Origin: RBG-16-64-43 sp964353865
Lineage (GTDB): Bacteria; Chloroflexota; Anaerolineae; Anaerolineales; RBG-16-64-43
Direction: 5' to 3'
Length of the DNA stretch: 24,979 nt
NCBI GenBank assembly: GCA_964353865.1
Contig: CAYGXJ010000042.1
Span: forward strand, 1-24,979
Positions 24,578 to 24,979 of this stretch are shown piece after piece (position 1 is the first letter of the stretch; each line of letters opens with the position of its first letter). Below the pieces are notes generated by a model. The model had not been told where the DNA came from. It searched no databases and saw only the letters and a list, made by a program, of their open reading frames with translations. Position numbers and translations under genes: made by a program.

Positions 24578-24979
24578 TCATTGAGGTTCGATGGAATCCA
24601 GCCCGCCGCCCAATACGAACTGGAGGACCATGGCGTTGGTCAATTGCTCGACCGGCGCACGATCGTCGGTAAACACGACTCCCCCGACCACGGCCGGGCG
24701 CAGGTTCGCGAGCGTGCGCGTGAGCAAATCCAGCAGAAACGGGTGCACCGGCGGATCGGCGATTTGAAGCCCCGCCAGGTTCCTCGCCAGGTTTTCCGCC
24801 TTCGTCGGCAGCACGGTGGCATAGAGAATGCTGTTCAGGCTGTCGGGCACGTCTACGACGTATACCGAGGGGAACCCAGCCGCCAGGGTTGCCGTCATCG
24901 CCTCTACCAGGCGGCGGTCGCCGGGCATACGCGCGACGTTGATCACCAGCACGCCCTCCGGGCTGAGCTTGCTGCGGAC
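24578..24979 (-). CDS. Spermidine synthase-like protein, C-terminal part, runs off window
   Basis: About 133 residues are visible, and the frame is open to the window edge. The segments LSPEGVLVINVA, DRRLVEAMTATLAAGFPSVY and VDVPDSLNSILYAT match the late part of the SAM-binding fold in spermidine-synthase-like proteins. These are often fused to an MFS-type membrane domain in this group of bacteria; the fusion cannot be checked here. The catalytic Asp residues lie outside the window. Whether it makes polyamine or is a related aminopropyl- or methyltransferase is therefore open. Confidence 0.75.
   Translation of the reverse strand, partial: VRSKLSPEGVLVINVARMPGDRRLVEAMTATLAAGFPSVYVVDVPDSLNSILYATVLPTKAENLARNLAGLQIADPPVHPFLLDLLTRTLANLRPAVVGGVVFTDDRAPVEQLTNAMVLQFVLGGGLDSIEPQ

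Overview
The window is high-GC bacterial DNA, most likely from a member of the Chloroflexota and probably Anaerolineae-like. That placement is inferred from several things. Secreted or anchored proteins carry threonine/proline-rich 'TPT' linkers. A DUF1573-type protein resembles the CCPP-containing proteins of that group as I remember them. The gene mix also fits: an Elp3 with N-terminal radical SAM and C-terminal acetyltransferase parts, a TIGR01906/DUF1461 membrane protein, a B12 mutase with a separate large subunit, and several stand-alone enzymes. No rRNA, tRNA or CRISPR array is visible. TGA is an ordinary stop for several genes here, so the genetic code is standard.

Layout. 1-345: decayed end of an IS91-type element (tyrosine integrase tail overlapping a Y2 transposase start). 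513-2433 (+): FAD-dependent oxidoreductase and a small four-helix membrane protein with a good sigma-70 promoter. 2455-3594 (-): short GH3-like adenylating enzyme. 3712-4182 (+): membrane-anchored DUF1573-like protein with an in-frame TGA directly after a Cys, followed by a SECIS-like hairpin; this is a candidate selenoprotein. 4261-7101 (-): short-chain dehydrogenase, alkaline phosphatase, a 52-residue small protein and a VOC-fold protein. 7513-8679 (-): a UroD-superfamily protein. 8680-9642: no intact gene, but the relic of a comEC-like gene. 9643-10902 (-): MFS transporter.

11131-13600 (-): an operon rpsF-ssb-rpsR-parvulin foldase, with a recognisable promoter and terminator. 13734-15347 (-): elp3, divergent from a Trm9/ALKBH8-like methyltransferase (15367-16089, +). 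Only 19 bases separate the two starts, and a shared TATAAT box lies between them. Together these two genes suggest a bacterial route to 5-methoxycarbonylmethyl-uridine at the tRNA wobble position.

16191-19570 (-): lipoprotein esterase; then, as a separate unit ended by a clear terminator, a receiver-GAF-degenerate-kinase regulator and a coupled unknown protein. 19758-23780 (+): a B12-dependent acyl-CoA mutase large subunit whose two substrate-selecting residues match isobutyryl-CoA mutase rather than methylmalonyl-CoA mutase, a CDF metal exporter, a SRAP/YedK-type DNA-protein crosslink protein, an inverted REP-like pair and a HIT-family protein. 23842-24979 (-): DUF1461 membrane protein downstream of the C-terminal part of a spermidine-synthase-like protein that runs off the window.

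The leading observations for follow-up are the candidate selenoprotein with its hairpin, the Elp3-Trm9 pair with its bidirectional promoter, and the mutase active-site swap.
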